In this document: in pieces, positions 15,853 through 24,185 of the stretch
Layout of the letters: each line of letters starts with the position of its first letter
How positions within the stretch are numbered: position 1 is the first letter of the stretch
Source: Clostridium sp. CAG:411
Lineage (GTDB): Bacteria > Bacillota > Clostridia > Lachnospirales > Lachnospiraceae
DNA: 48,715 nucleotides
Assembly (NCBI GenBank): GCA_000437275.1
Contig: FR899732.1
Coordinates: 50,405-99,119 of the forward strand
Direction: 5' to 3'
Translations under genes and position numbers: made by a program
The notes under the pieces: generated by a model
Databases searched by the model: none
Seen by the model: the letters and a program-made list of their open reading frames with translations, nothing else
What the model was told of the DNA's origin: nothing

Positions 15853-16641
15853 TTATTTCCAATTTCGGATTTTAGGTGAAATAGAAATCTTGTTGTAAAG
15901 GGCAGCGTATTCAATTTCGTTTAATTCCATAACAAAGTTTTTGGGGAAATTCTTTTTTACCCCTTTTGTCTGTAGCAAGGTGGCAGCTTTGTTGTATGCA
16001 ACTGCCGCTTCTGCCTCTGTTTGGTAGGTCCCTACCTGAAAATCTCCATTTATATGTATTTTAACCGTATAAGTAGAAATGCCACGCTCCATATGATGGG
16101 TCACACCATGATATTTGTTGATAATTTCGATATTTCGATAACGAAAATCGGTGCAGTCTCCATTGACAAAGCGATAATCTCTTCCTGCAACTGCAAAATT
16201 TTTAATTCCATAGCGGGTCAGAATATTAAACTGTGTGCCGTATTCTGCCACAAATAGATGCCCGCCACGTCGTTGAATCGTATGCTTGGAATAATAAAAT
16301 AAATCATCTACGTCAAATTTAAGGACATCCTCTGGTCCAAAATAATATAAAAAATAGTTGGACAAAATATAAATAGGCGTTTTGCAGTACATATTGTTAT
16401 CTCGAAAATTTATTAGAGAAACCCATTTCGCAAAAGGAAGGACAGAATTTTTTTTGTAATCTTCAATGGTCTTATGAGGAAGATCACACAGTGCTTTGGC
16501 CTCTTTATAAGCAAGAGAGGCTTTTTTTTCTGTGGAAAAACTTCCCAGACTAATGTGTTTTCCTTTGAAATTGATAGAGGAACGATAAGAAATCTCTCCA
16601 TTTTTTTTCGTTGTTAAAAAAACACCAGGTAATGTTGCCAA
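15853..16641 (-). CDS. AP2-like DNA-binding protein with a degenerate HNH-like core
   Basis: A 262-residue protein with two AP2-like repeats. One is near the N-terminus (YRSSINFKGKHISLGSFSTE, then KKASLAYKEAKAL) and one near the C-terminus (YTVKIHINGDFQVGTYQTEA, then EAAVAYNKAATLL). Each shows the three-strand-plus-helix pattern of AP2 DNA-binding domains. The middle has YRFVNGDCTDFRYRNIEIIN, which aligns with the DG-x-x-x-N-x-R-x-x-N-L stretch of HNH_3 homing endonucleases but lacks the catalytic His residues. It is probably a sequence-specific DNA binder derived from an HNH-AP2 endonuclease. The start is TTG 16641, 7 bases after AGGAGGG on the minus strand. It is transcribed towards the ABC unit and away from the wall hydrolase gene. 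Confidence 0.75.
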   Translation of the reverse strand: MATLPGVFLTTKKNGEISYRSSINFKGKHISLGSFSTEKKASLAYKEAKALCDLPHKTIEDYKKNSVLPFAKWVSLINFRDNNMYCKTPIYILSNYFLYYFGPEDVLKFDVDDLFYYSKHTIQRRGGHLFVAEYGTQFNILTRYGIKNFAVAGRDYRFVNGDCTDFRYRNIEIINKYHGVTHHMERGISTYTVKIHINGDFQVGTYQTEAEAAVAYNKAATLLQTKGVKKNFPKNFVMELNEIEYAALYNKISISPKIRNWK

Positions 16642-16750
16642 AAAAATCCCTCCTTTTCGAGTCTTTGCTTTTTCTAATAAATATATCGGAGTATTTCGTT
16701 AGAACCTCAAATAGAATTTAAAACAAAACTTCTTGTCATCCTTCGACCAA

Positions 16751-16770
16751 AATCCCTATAAATCCCTATA
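16751..16770. repeat. 10-bp tandem repeat upstream of the AP2/HNH-like gene
   Basis: AATCCCTATA occurs twice without a gap, about 110 bases upstream of the minus-strand TTG start. Two equal half-sites would suit a protein with two DNA-binding repeats, so it could be an operator for that gene. A 7-bp inverted repeat, ATTTTAT/ATAAAAT, lies close by (16789-16805). Otherwise the divergent region 16642-16957 shows no gene. Confidence 0.4.
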
Positions 16771-16957
16771 ATTCTAGCGTTTTGTCGCATTTTATCGAAT
16801 AAAATAGTAGACAAGCAGAAAAAAATATACCTGTTTTTTTCTATTAAATCTGGATAAAATATTACAAGCAAAAGCTTCTATTTTTGGAGAAACTGTATGG
16901 TATGGAAAAATCTTCCAGTCTTAAATTGCCTTATCCACCAAAAAAACAGGAAGCGTC

Positions 16958-16986
16958 TTGACAGGTTGGAAAAGTGTGGATAGAAT
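16958..16986 (+). promoter_or_regulatory. Promoter of the cell-wall hydrolase gene
   Basis: TTGACA (16958-16963), a 17-base spacer and TAGAAT (16981-16986) lie about 95 bases before the start codon. Confidence 0.65.
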
Positions 16987-17081
16987 GCAGGCATGCAAAG
17001 CGAAATTGTGTTTTGACACGGAGAAAAAGCGAATTGTTTGGGCGCGTTTTCTACTTACGCTTTCGATAGGAGGATTTATTT

Positions 17082-18014
17082 ATGAGGCATAGACTTTTGA
17101 TTCTGAAAAAAGAGGCAAAAGCTTGCATGAAAAAAAGAAAAACGATTGTAACGAATATGATAGGAACAGTGGTGGTTACTGTCTGTTTGCTGTCATGCCA
17201 TATAGGAAATATAGGAACAGTGCAGATCTATGCGGAAATTACGACTGTATCTGAAACAGGTGATATATGGAATGTGACAGATGTAAAGCCAAAAGTACAG
17301 GAGACAGAAGGAGAACAACCAACAGAGAGAGAATTGGCAGAAGATACACTGGGAGGAATACCAAGTGTGGGTGATACAAGTGCTGGGATGTTGCAACTAT
17401 TTTCTCAAAATATGCCCGTTGTTTCCACAGGAGATGCGGTATTGGGAGAACCTGCAGTGACAGCCTTCCATGCACAGGAGCAAAATAAAGATATAGAAGT
17501 AGCACAGCAAAATGAAACAGAAGGAAAAACAAAAGAGGTTGTTAGTGGGGAAGCAGTAACCGCAAATGCAACTGTGAAAAGAACAACACAGAAAGCAAAA
17601 GAACAAAGTGCTGCAACTAAAATTATGCTTTCTCAAAAAGATAAAACGGTGTTGCTTCGTATTGTAGAAGCAGAAGCGGGAACCGAGGATTTAAAAGGAA
17701 AAATGTTAGTGGCAAATGTAGTGCTAAATCGTGTAAACTGCAAAACAGAATTTCCAGACAATGTGACAGATGTGGTATTCGACCATACAGGAGGCGTATA
17801 TCAATTTTCCCCTATTGGAGATGGAAGATATTGGAGTGTAACGATTTCGAACGAAACCAAAGAAGCAGTAAAACGTGTCTTAAACGGAGAAGATCCTTCA
17901 AAAGGCGCCTTATACTTTATGGCACGAAAATACGCCGCCGCCCATAACGTAAACTGGTTCGACCAAAACCTAACCCGACTATACGAACACGGTGGCCATG
18001 AATTTTTCCGCTAG
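17082..18014 (+). CDS. Secreted cell-wall hydrolase, SleB/CwlJ family
   Basis: A 310-residue exported protein. An N-terminal basic stretch and hydrophobic segment (TIVTNMIGTVVVTVCLLSCH, about 22-41) form a signal peptide or anchor. Residues 60-185 are a low-complexity Thr/Glu/Gln/Val-rich stalk. The C-terminal domain (about 190-310) is of the SleB/CwlJ hydrolase_2 type: LLRIVEAEAGTEDLKGKMLV with the catalytic-type Glu, VANVVLNRV, YQFSPIGDGRYW, ALYFMARK and HGGHEFF. This family cleaves spore cortex or vegetative peptidoglycan. Whether this one acts in germination or wall turnover is not clear; the vegetative-type promoter and long stalk point to the wall. AGGAGG precedes ATG 17082; an internal Met at residue 16 is an alternative start. 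Confidence 0.85.
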   Translation: MRHRLLILKKEAKACMKKRKTIVTNMIGTVVVTVCLLSCHIGNIGTVQIYAEITTVSETGDIWNVTDVKPKVQETEGEQPTERELAEDTLGGIPSVGDTSAGMLQLFSQNMPVVSTGDAVLGEPAVTAFHAQEQNKDIEVAQQNETEGKTKEVVSGEAVTANATVKRTTQKAKEQSAATKIMLSQKDKTVLLRIVEAEAGTEDLKGKMLVANVVLNRVNCKTEFPDNVTDVVFDHTGGVYQFSPIGDGRYWSVTISNETKEAVKRVLNGEDPSKGALYFMARKYAAAHNVNWFDQNLTRLYEHGGHEFFR

Positions 18015-18027
18015 ACATGAGCACTGC

Positions 18028-18092
18028 AAAAATAGAAATCCATCTTCTTCGAGTAAGCTAGCTTACAGAGAAGAAGATGGATTTCTATTTTT
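18028..18092. terminator. Bidirectional terminator formed by a perfect 23-bp inverted repeat
   Basis: The 23 bases at 18028-18050 are the exact reverse complement of 18070-18092, and both ends are A/T runs. The loop contains a 14-bp palindrome, GTAAGCTAGCTTAC (18053-18066). It separates the converging hydrolase and coaBC genes. Its right arm lies inside the first copy of the 90-bp repeat. Confidence 0.85.
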
Positions 18093-18142
18093 ATAGGACG
18101 AAGTCCGAAATGAGTATGGAGCGGAGCGGAATACGAATTAGC
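18053..18142. repeat. 90-bp direct repeat, copy 1
   Basis: It begins with GTAAGCTAGCTTAC, contains a TTTCTATTTTTATAGG stretch and the small hairpin GGAC-GAA-GTCC, and ends ACGAATTAGC. It matches copy 2 at 18156-18245 along its whole length except for a few positions after AGAGAAGAAG and one G/A change near GAGTATG. No gene lies inside. Confidence 0.85.
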
Positions 18143-18155
18143 AGTGCGTAGAAAG

Positions 18156-18245
18156 GTAAGCTAGCTTACAGAGAAGAAGGTTGCTTTCTATTTTTATAGG
18201 ACGAAGTCCGAAATGAGTATGAAGCGGAGCGGAATACGAATTAGC
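18156..18245. repeat. 90-bp direct repeat, copy 2
   Basis: Same length and order as copy 1, 13 bases downstream. The unit-specific bases after AGAGAAGAAG differ, but TAGAAAG (18149-18155) just before this copy again pairs with CTTTCTA inside it. So the hairpin is kept while the sequence has changed. Confidence 0.85.
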
Positions 18246-18249
18246 CCCT

Positions 18250-19440
18250 TTACTGCATTTGTTTTATTTCATCCAACAGTGCCTCTGCCACTTCCTCTTT
18301 TGATAAAATCGGCAGTTCCTTCACCTGCTCTTTTGTAATCATTGTCACCACATTTGTATCCGTTCCAAATCCTGCACCCTGTTCTTTCAGGTTATTTGCA
18401 ACAATAATATCTGCATTTTTCTTTTTCAGCTTTTGCTTGGAATTTTCCAGCATATTTTCCGTTTCCATAGAAAAACCACATAAAATTTGTCCAGCCTTTT
18501 TGTGCTGTCCCAGATAAGATAAAATATCCTGCGTTTGGTTAAGAGCAATGGACATATCGTTTTCCTTTTTCTTCACCTTTTCTGTGGCAACCTGTGAAGG
18601 AGTGTAATCCGCTACCGCAGCAGATTTGATGATAATGTCCTGTTCGTCAGCATGTTCAGTTACCGCATCGAACATATCCTTTGCACTCTTAACAGGAATG
18701 ACATTTACAAAAGGAGGGGGAGTGATGGCTACGGGACCTGTAACTAAAGTAACCTCAGCACCACGCAACATAGCTCGTTTGGCAATGGCATATCCCATTT
18801 TTCCTGTTGAATGATTGGAAATAAAACGAACAGGATCAATCGCTTCCTGGGTAGGTCCAGCAGTAACGAGAATTTTTTTACCACGCAAATCCTTTTCACA
18901 GGCAATTTCCCTTAAAATATAGTTCATAAGTACGGTCTCTGAAGGCATCTTACCTGCACCTGTATCACGGCAGGCTAAGAAACCAGTGTCTGGTTCAATT
19001 ACAGTAAAATGATAACGACGCAGCGTTTCAAGATTATCCTGTGTAATCGCATTTTCGTACATTCTTGTATTCATAGCAGGGGAGACTAAAATAGGAGCAG
19101 TACAGGCAAGAGCCGTAGTAGAAAGCATATCATCTGCAATGCCGTGAGCAAGTTTTGCAATAATATTTGCGGATGCAGGTGCAATCAACATCACATCAGC
19201 CTTTTGTGCCAGAGATACATGGGCCACATGAAATTGAAAATTGCGGTCAAATGTTTCCACTAGACACTTATGATTTGTTAAGGTCTCGAATGTAATGGGG
19301 TTAATAAAATTTGTAGCATTTTCGGTCATGATTACATGCACATCCGCGTGTTGTTTTACAAGCATACTCGCTAAATTTGCAATTTTATAAGCAGCAATGC
19401 TTCCTGTGACACCAAGTACCACTGTTTTTCCTTTTAACAT
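18250..19440 (-). CDS. coaBC: Bifunctional phosphopantothenoylcysteine decarboxylase / phosphopantothenate--cysteine ligase
   Basis: A 396-residue fusion enzyme of coenzyme A synthesis. The CoaC part (about 1-185) is an FMN-dependent decarboxylase: GVTGSIAAYK, the active-site His in FHVAHVSL, APASANIIAKLAHGIADD, the PAMNTRMYEN clamp and the Cys in GFLACRDTGAGKM. The CoaB part (about 190-396) joins phosphopantothenate and cysteine using CTP: ILVTAGPTQEAIDPVRFISN, HSTGKMGYAIA, KSAAVADYTP and the Lys-rich KVKKKE loop. Length and order are normal. A GGAGG ribosome site lies upstream on the minus strand. It converges with the wall hydrolase gene across the 18-kb repeats. Confidence 0.95.
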   Translation of the reverse strand: MLKGKTVVLGVTGSIAAYKIANLASMLVKQHADVHVIMTENATNFINPITFETLTNHKCLVETFDRNFQFHVAHVSLAQKADVMLIAPASANIIAKLAHGIADDMLSTTALACTAPILVSPAMNTRMYENAITQDNLETLRRYHFTVIEPDTGFLACRDTGAGKMPSETVLMNYILREIACEKDLRGKKILVTAGPTQEAIDPVRFISNHSTGKMGYAIAKRAMLRGAEVTLVTGPVAITPPPFVNVIPVKSAKDMFDAVTEHADEQDIIIKSAAVADYTPSQVATEKVKKKENDMSIALNQTQDILSYLGQHKKAGQILCGFSMETENMLENSKQKLKKKNADIIVANNLKEQGAGFGTDTNVVTMITKEQVKELPILSKEEVAEALLDEIKQMQ

Positions 19441-19569
19441 ATAAATTGCCTCCTTGTGTTCTCTGAATCAGAATCAGTATATCCTTTTTCACTCATAGAT
19501 ATTAGAAATTTATCATAATCAATACTATCATTAAATTTACAAAAATGCAATTTTCCGCCTGCCCATTAT

Positions 19570-20886
19570 TTAATTTGCAATCTGAATGTGTTGGAAAAAC
19601 AAGCCATTTTCTATGTAGGTTTCATGAAAGACACTAGGATAATTCATTAGTATGCTATTGGCATTGTATAGACCAATCCCATGTTTTTCCCCTTTGGTGG
19701 TTGCATACAATTCACACATTTTGCTAATCGGCAAGTTTTTGTCCACAAAAGAATTTGAAATAATCAGGACAATGTAAGTATCCATATTTGCAAAATGTAA
19801 ATTGACTTTTGGAGCAGCAGTTTCTAAGGCTGCTTCTATTGCATTATCCAGATAAATTCCAAGTACACGTACAAAATCTACAGGTTTCATATTCACATGT
19901 TCAATATCGTCTGGAATATCAATGACAACTTGAATATTCTTTTCAATCGCATAAATCATCTTATAAGAAAGAAGACTTTTGACCTCTAGTTGTTTTATGT
20001 GCATCAGATTATTTAGGGTATCCGTGTTTTGCATTAACTCTTTTTGCAGAGGAACAATATTAGAATGAAAATATTCATATAAATCATCATAATGCTTTTC
20101 GTCTAAATAAGAGGAAATGGATGCCATAATATTTACATAGTCATGTTTAAAGGAACGCAGGCTGTTGTATACCTGTTCCAAATTTGCAGTATATTCCTTT
20201 AAACTTTCATATTGTTTCAACTGTTCCTGTACAATAACGGTTTCTTGGCTTGTCTTTAAGGTGCGGTAGCTGATTGCGACCGATACAAGAAAAAAGGCAA
20301 GAATAAAAATACAGGTAAAGGTTATGCTCTCGCTGGTATAGCCTATTTTAGCACTGGCAAATACATTAGCAAGCAGTAGGACGCAGCATAAAATTAAATT
20401 TGTAAAAATCATGCCAAGAGTACCATGGGACAAGGCAGTATTTTCATGAAAAAACCATTTTGCTGTAAAGATGCCTAATAAATAGGTGAAAATATAATAG
20501 GTAATCATATATATAATCGTATACAGCGTACAATAAACCGTAGAGTGTTGTATGGTTGTATTGTCGATAGCAAGCATATGAATCAAAAGAACAGATATAA
20601 GATTTCGACATATCGTAGCAACAATATAACTGATCGGCAAGATTAAAAGGATGATAGGAGTAGACCTTCGTATAAGATATAGATAAATGAAGGTAAAAAG
20701 GATAGAGACCAGTATAAACGGTACAAAATATAATCTGCTGATAAGCAACCCTGCACATAATATCGTAAATAAAATGGAAAGTTCTTTTATTTTCAATTTT
20801 GGATACGTTAGATTATAGATTCCGATTGCCAAAATAATTGCAAGCGGAATGGTTTGAAACAGTAATGACTGTGTTTCTGTTAGCAT
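19570..20886 (-). CDS. AgrC-like sensor histidine kinase (GHKL type)
   Basis: A 438-residue membrane kinase. About seven hydrophobic segments fill residues 1-205. A linker helix leads to the phosphoacceptor region FKHDYVNIMASISSYLDEKH (His in KHDY), as in AgrC and related peptide-sensing kinases. The GHKL ATPase part shows YLDNAIEAALE (N box) and KGEHGIGLYNANSIL-like KGEKHGIGLYN (G box). GGGGGA precedes the start on the minus strand. A LytTR regulator gene lies divergently 749 bases away and is its likely partner. No agrB-like processing protease or agrD-like peptide precursor is seen beside it, so the signal is unknown; it may be made elsewhere in the genome. Confidence 0.85.
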   Translation of the reverse strand: MLTETQSLLFQTIPLAIILAIGIYNLTYPKLKIKELSILFTILCAGLLISRLYFVPFILVSILFTFIYLYLIRRSTPIILLILPISYIVATICRNLISVLLIHMLAIDNTTIQHSTVYCTLYTIIYMITYYIFTYLLGIFTAKWFFHENTALSHGTLGMIFTNLILCCVLLLANVFASAKIGYTSESITFTCIFILAFFLVSVAISYRTLKTSQETVIVQEQLKQYESLKEYTANLEQVYNSLRSFKHDYVNIMASISSYLDEKHYDDLYEYFHSNIVPLQKELMQNTDTLNNLMHIKQLEVKSLLSYKMIYAIEKNIQVVIDIPDDIEHVNMKPVDFVRVLGIYLDNAIEAALETAAPKVNLHFANMDTYIVLIISNSFVDKNLPISKMCELYATTKGEKHGIGLYNANSILMNYPSVFHETYIENGLFFQHIQIAN

Positions 20887-21561
20887 GTAATGAAATGTCC
20901 CCCTTCAAAAAACTCATGTGACCTAGACAAGTATTGTCCTAGTAAAGGTGCTTATCAGCCACATATCTTGCATTGTAGTTTGCAAAAAAAAACATGGCTA
21001 GCTGCGTATATCATAATTATGTTAAATACTATGTATCCTAGTAGGTGAACTTATAGAAAGTAAAGCATAATAACACAGGTATATGCACAAAGTAAAATAT
21101 TTGCCCAAATAGTCTATGATAATCTTAGCATAATACGAAAATGAAGTCAATAAATGGAATATAACAGAATAAAATGAGAAAAATATTAGTAAAAATAAAA
21201 AATGCTGTATATATTTCGTTAATAGTAAATCCTAAAATTATAAAAAATTATTGCATCCAATTTGTTTAATATTTTGAAAGCGAGAAATGCAAAACTACAT
21301 GAATAATGCACTTCTAGGGGGAAGTAGGGCAGTTAATCAGGAAATTTGCATTACAAAACAAATTTTTGGTGAAATAAAAAAGATAATTAGGTATACAATA
21401 ATTAATTAGGGACAAAAAAGTTGTGGAAAAGGCACGTTTATCTTTGTATATGAAATTTCGATTTCAGAAAAGATGAAAGCGGAATTAGAACAGGAAAAGA
21501 AAAAATAATACATAGTGATGAGATGTATTTGTTATGTGTGTAATATTATGCACATAGGGTA

Positions 21562-21592
21562 TTGACACAGGGAAAGTTTCTAGGTAAACTTT
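21562..21592 (+). promoter_or_regulatory. Promoter with overlapping inverted repeat ahead of the LytTR regulator
   Basis: TTGACA (21562-21567), a 17-base spacer and TAAACT (21585-21590) make a plausible promoter. AAAGTTT-CTAGGT-AAACTTT (21573-21592) is an inverted repeat lying across the spacer and -10, a fitting operator position, perhaps for autoregulation. The remaining divergent stretch 20887-21561 is AT-rich with no credible gene; short peptides are possible but none is convincing. Confidence 0.5.
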
Positions 21593-21634
21593 TTCTGTTG
21601 ACATATTTAAAATCTTGTAAAAGAGGAGATACAA

Positions 21635-22369
21635 ATGCTAAAGGTATACATATGTGAAGATATAGAAGTGCAAAGAAATCGAATGACTAAAATAGTAGAA
21701 AATATGATATACATTGAAAATTTTGATATGGAAATTGAGGTAGTGACAAATGATCCGCATGAAATCTTGTCGGTTGTACAGGAGATTGATGAAGTGGGGA
21801 TTTATTTTTTGGATATTGACTTGCAGACAGATATGGATGGACTGGAACTGGCAAAGGAGATTCGCAAATATGATCCGAGAGGATTTATTATTTTTGTGAC
21901 AACGCATTCCGAAATGAGTTTTATGACATTTGTTTATAAGTTAGAAGCAATGGACTTTATATTAAAAGATGAGGAAGATGATGAATTGATCGGAAAGCGT
22001 ATCCATCAATGCCTGTTGGATGCAAATGAAAGATATTGCTCAGCAAAGAACAAGTTACAAGATATATTTTCTGTAAAAATAAATGATCGTATTTTTACGA
22101 TTGCTTATGATGACATTATCTTTTTTGAAACGTCAGATAGTATCCATCGAATCATTTTACATGGAAAGCGAAGAGTGATGGAGTTTTATGGAAAGATGAG
22201 AGAACTGGAGGATCAGCTTGATCATCGGTTTTATCGTTGCCACAGGTCTTTTATTGTAAATACAACGAATATCAAAACAATTGATTTTCAAAATCGGGTT
22301 ATCCATATGGTAAATGGGGAAGATTGTTTGATTTCATCCCGTTCTATGAAGGGATTGAGAGATTTATAA
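21635..22369 (+). CDS. LytTR-family response regulator (AgrA-like)
   Basis: A 244-residue regulator. The receiver domain (about 1-125) has the acidic pair in YICEDIEVQ and the phosphoacceptor D60 in YFLDIDLQ. The LytTR DNA-binding domain (about 140-244) has FSVKINDRIFTIAYDDIIFF, HRFYRCHRSFIVN and the usual end RSMKGLRDL. Such regulators bind paired 9-bp sites and commonly control secreted factors, bacteriocins or virulence genes. The receiver resembles AgrA (FLDIDL). A GAGGAG ribosome site stands before ATG 21635. The divergent AgrC-like kinase at 19570-20886 is the probable partner. Confidence 0.9.
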   Translation: MLKVYICEDIEVQRNRMTKIVENMIYIENFDMEIEVVTNDPHEILSVVQEIDEVGIYFLDIDLQTDMDGLELAKEIRKYDPRGFIIFVTTHSEMSFMTFVYKLEAMDFILKDEEDDELIGKRIHQCLLDANERYCSAKNKLQDIFSVKINDRIFTIAYDDIIFFETSDSIHRIILHGKRRVMEFYGKMRELEDQLDHRFYRCHRSFIVNTTNIKTIDFQNRVIHMVNGEDCLISSRSMKGLRDL

Positions 22370-22403
22370 AGAAAGCGTTTGAGTAAAGGGGAGCATAACG
22401 AGA

Positions 22404-22436
22404 AAAAAGGATGTTGCAAATGCAACATCCTTTTTA
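22404..22436. terminator. Bidirectional terminator after the LytTR gene
   Basis: AAAAAGGATGTTGCA (22404-22418) pairs with TGCAACATCCTTTTT (22421-22435). It serves the plus-strand regulator, and its complement can end the minus-strand DUF6465 gene. Confidence 0.88.
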
Positions 22437-22518
22437 TGTATAACCAGCTAAAATTTCCAATGTACTTGGAAAACTTCTGCTAACCTGAGAAATGTAAAAA
22501 TACAGTTCTCTTAGTGTA

Positions 22519-22899
22519 TTAATAATCAATAGAACCCTGAAAATCCTCGTTTATCACGTAATAGATTTTACCTTCTTCTGGTTTGATGTAAGCCTTTAAT
22601 GAATTAATTGCTTCACTTGCGCCAGATGCAAGATAATCCGCACGTACACGTTCTAAAATTTCCTTGTGAGAAATTTCTTTATCCCAAAGCTGAAGAATTA
22701 CTTCTTCAGAAGCAGCAGTTGCAGTAGCCGCCTTTTTCTTCTGAATGGTACTTAAAGACTTCAAAGGAAGCTGTCTTGGAACGCGTGGGACTATTTCTGT
22801 AGGTTTATTTTCAGTAGCAACAGTTGTAGTTGCAACTGTCTTTGCTGTTGTATTCTTTGCTGTAGACTTTCTTGTTGTAGATTTCCTTGTTTTTGCCAT
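22519..22899 (-). CDS. DUF6465-like protein with a Lys/Thr/Ala-rich histone-like N-terminus
   Basis: A 126-residue protein. Residues 1-45 are repeats of Lys, Thr, Ser and Ala (AKTRKSTTRKSTAKNTTAK), basic and disordered, like H1-type DNA-binding tails. The C-terminal part (about 65-126) reads VILQLWDKEISHKEILERVR, LKAYIKPEEGKIYYVINEDF, matching the DUF6465 pattern common in Lachnospiraceae, in which a short domain ends in a KPEE-x-x-x-YYV motif. Its function is not known; DNA or nucleoid association is a guess from the tail. The start is ATG 22899, because the in-frame ATG at 22914 overlaps the GGAGGAG ribosome site. Confidence 0.75.
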   Translation of the reverse strand: MAKTRKSTTRKSTAKNTTAKTVATTTVATENKPTEIVPRVPRQLPLKSLSTIQKKKAATATAASEEVILQLWDKEISHKEILERVRADYLASGASEAINSLKAYIKPEEGKIYYVINEDFQGSIDY

Positions 22900-23025
22900 A
22901 ATATACTCCTCCATTCTATGTTCGTTCGTAGGAACGATAGTAGTTACAATATTTCAATGAAAAGACTATCTCCCAAACCTATTTTCATTGTTTTGTCAAA
23001 AACTGGCGTTTTTGCACCTAATGCT

Positions 23026-23054
23026 ATAGTATACTATTTTTCATGAAATTTCAA
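23026..23054 (-). promoter_or_regulatory. Promoter of the DUF6465-like gene
   Basis: On the minus strand TTGAAA, a 17-base spacer and TACTAT (overlapping TATACT) lie 127 bases before the start codon. The leader contains a CGTTC/GAACG hairpin near 22922-22935. Confidence 0.55.
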
Positions 23055-23095
23055 CTATATACCTCATGAAAAAGGGTGGATTCTTCCTCTTTTTA

Positions 23096-24163
23096 CTACT
23101 TTTGTACAATTTCGTCTAAAATAGAAACAATTTTTTCGATTGGATTGTTTAGCGGACTATGTTCCATAGCTTCCATGTAGTCATCTCTTTTGGCGTAAAC
23201 GGTTTTGATTGCTTTCATGAGTGCTTCACCACTCAAATCCTCCTCTTTGATTACATAGCTGTATCCCTGTTTTTCAAAAGATGCAGCATTTAAAATCTGA
23301 TCTCCGCGGCTGGCAGCCTGAGAAAGTGGAATTAGAATATTTGGTTTTTTCAGGGCAAGTAATTCGCAAATAGCGTTGGCACCTGCGCGGGAAATTACCA
23401 AATCAGCAGCATCCATTAAATCGCTTAATTCTTTCTTTATGTATTCAAACTGAACATAACCTTTTGTTCCATCTAAAGAAGGATCTGTTTTTCCTTTTCC
23501 GCAAAGATGGATAATTTGGTATTTTTCCAACAATTCAGGAAGAATACTGCGAACGGCATCATTTACTACAACAGAACCAAGACTTCCGCCGATAATCAAG
23601 ATAACTGGTTTTGTAATATGAAAGCCGCAGAATTTAAGTCCTTCTAATTTATTTCCCGTAAATAATTCCTTTCGGATTGGGGAACCTGTTAGGACAGCCT
23701 TACCTTCAGGAAACATTGCTACTGTTTCAGGGAAATTGGTACATACCTTTGTGGCATGTGGCAGACAAATCTTATTGGCAAGTCCTGGTGTCATATCCGA
23801 TTCGTGGATGACAGCAGGAATGTGATGACGTTTGGCACCCAATACGACAGGGACGGTTACAAAGCCTCCTTTAGAAAATACCACATCAGGCTTTAATTTT
23901 TTTAATATAGAGGATGCTTCTTGACATCCTTTTAAAACGCGAAATGGATCAGTAAAGTTTTTAATATCAAAATAGCGTCTTAATTTTCCGGAAGAGATAC
24001 CATAATAAGGAATATCAAATTCGCTGATTAATTCTTTTTCAATCCCATTTTTAGAACCAATATAGTGAATGTCATAGCCATGTTTCTTTAATTCGGGAAG
24101 TAAAGCTATATTTGGTGTTACATGACCGGCAGTTCCGCCACCAGTTAATACGATACGTTTCAT
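23096..24163 (-). CDS. murG: UDP-N-acetylglucosamine--MurNAc-pentapeptide-lipid transferase
   Basis: A 355-residue glycosyltransferase of the MurG family. It adds GlcNAc to lipid I to make lipid II on the cytoplasmic face of the membrane, the last cytoplasmic step of peptidoglycan precursor synthesis. The N-terminal TGGGTAGHVTPNIAL loop, VVFSKGGFVTVPVVLG, HESDMTPGLANK and the second Gly-rich loop IIGGSLGSVVVN are present, as is the UDP-GlcNAc-binding end ISRAGANAICELLALKKPNILIPL. It is not within a mur/dcw cluster here. It follows the TSCPD-protein gene by 22 bases on the same strand, so the two may be cotranscribed. Confidence 0.92.
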   Translation of the reverse strand: MKRIVLTGGGTAGHVTPNIALLPELKKHGYDIHYIGSKNGIEKELISEFDIPYYGISSGKLRRYFDIKNFTDPFRVLKGCQEASSILKKLKPDVVFSKGGFVTVPVVLGAKRHHIPAVIHESDMTPGLANKICLPHATKVCTNFPETVAMFPEGKAVLTGSPIRKELFTGNKLEGLKFCGFHITKPVILIIGGSLGSVVVNDAVRSILPELLEKYQIIHLCGKGKTDPSLDGTKGYVQFEYIKKELSDLMDAADLVISRAGANAICELLALKKPNILIPLSQAASRGDQILNAASFEKQGYSYVIKEEDLSGEALMKAIKTVYAKRDDYMEAMEHSPLNNPIEKIVSILDEIVQK

Positions 24164-24185
24164 TCTATAGTTTTCCTTTCTATTT

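Noticed and set aside
21420..21510. Possible gene remnant or small peptide gene in the divergent kinase-regulator gap
   Set aside because: Short open stretches such as one ending KAELEQEKKK exist, but there is no ribosome site, no AgrD-like features and no recognisable similarity.
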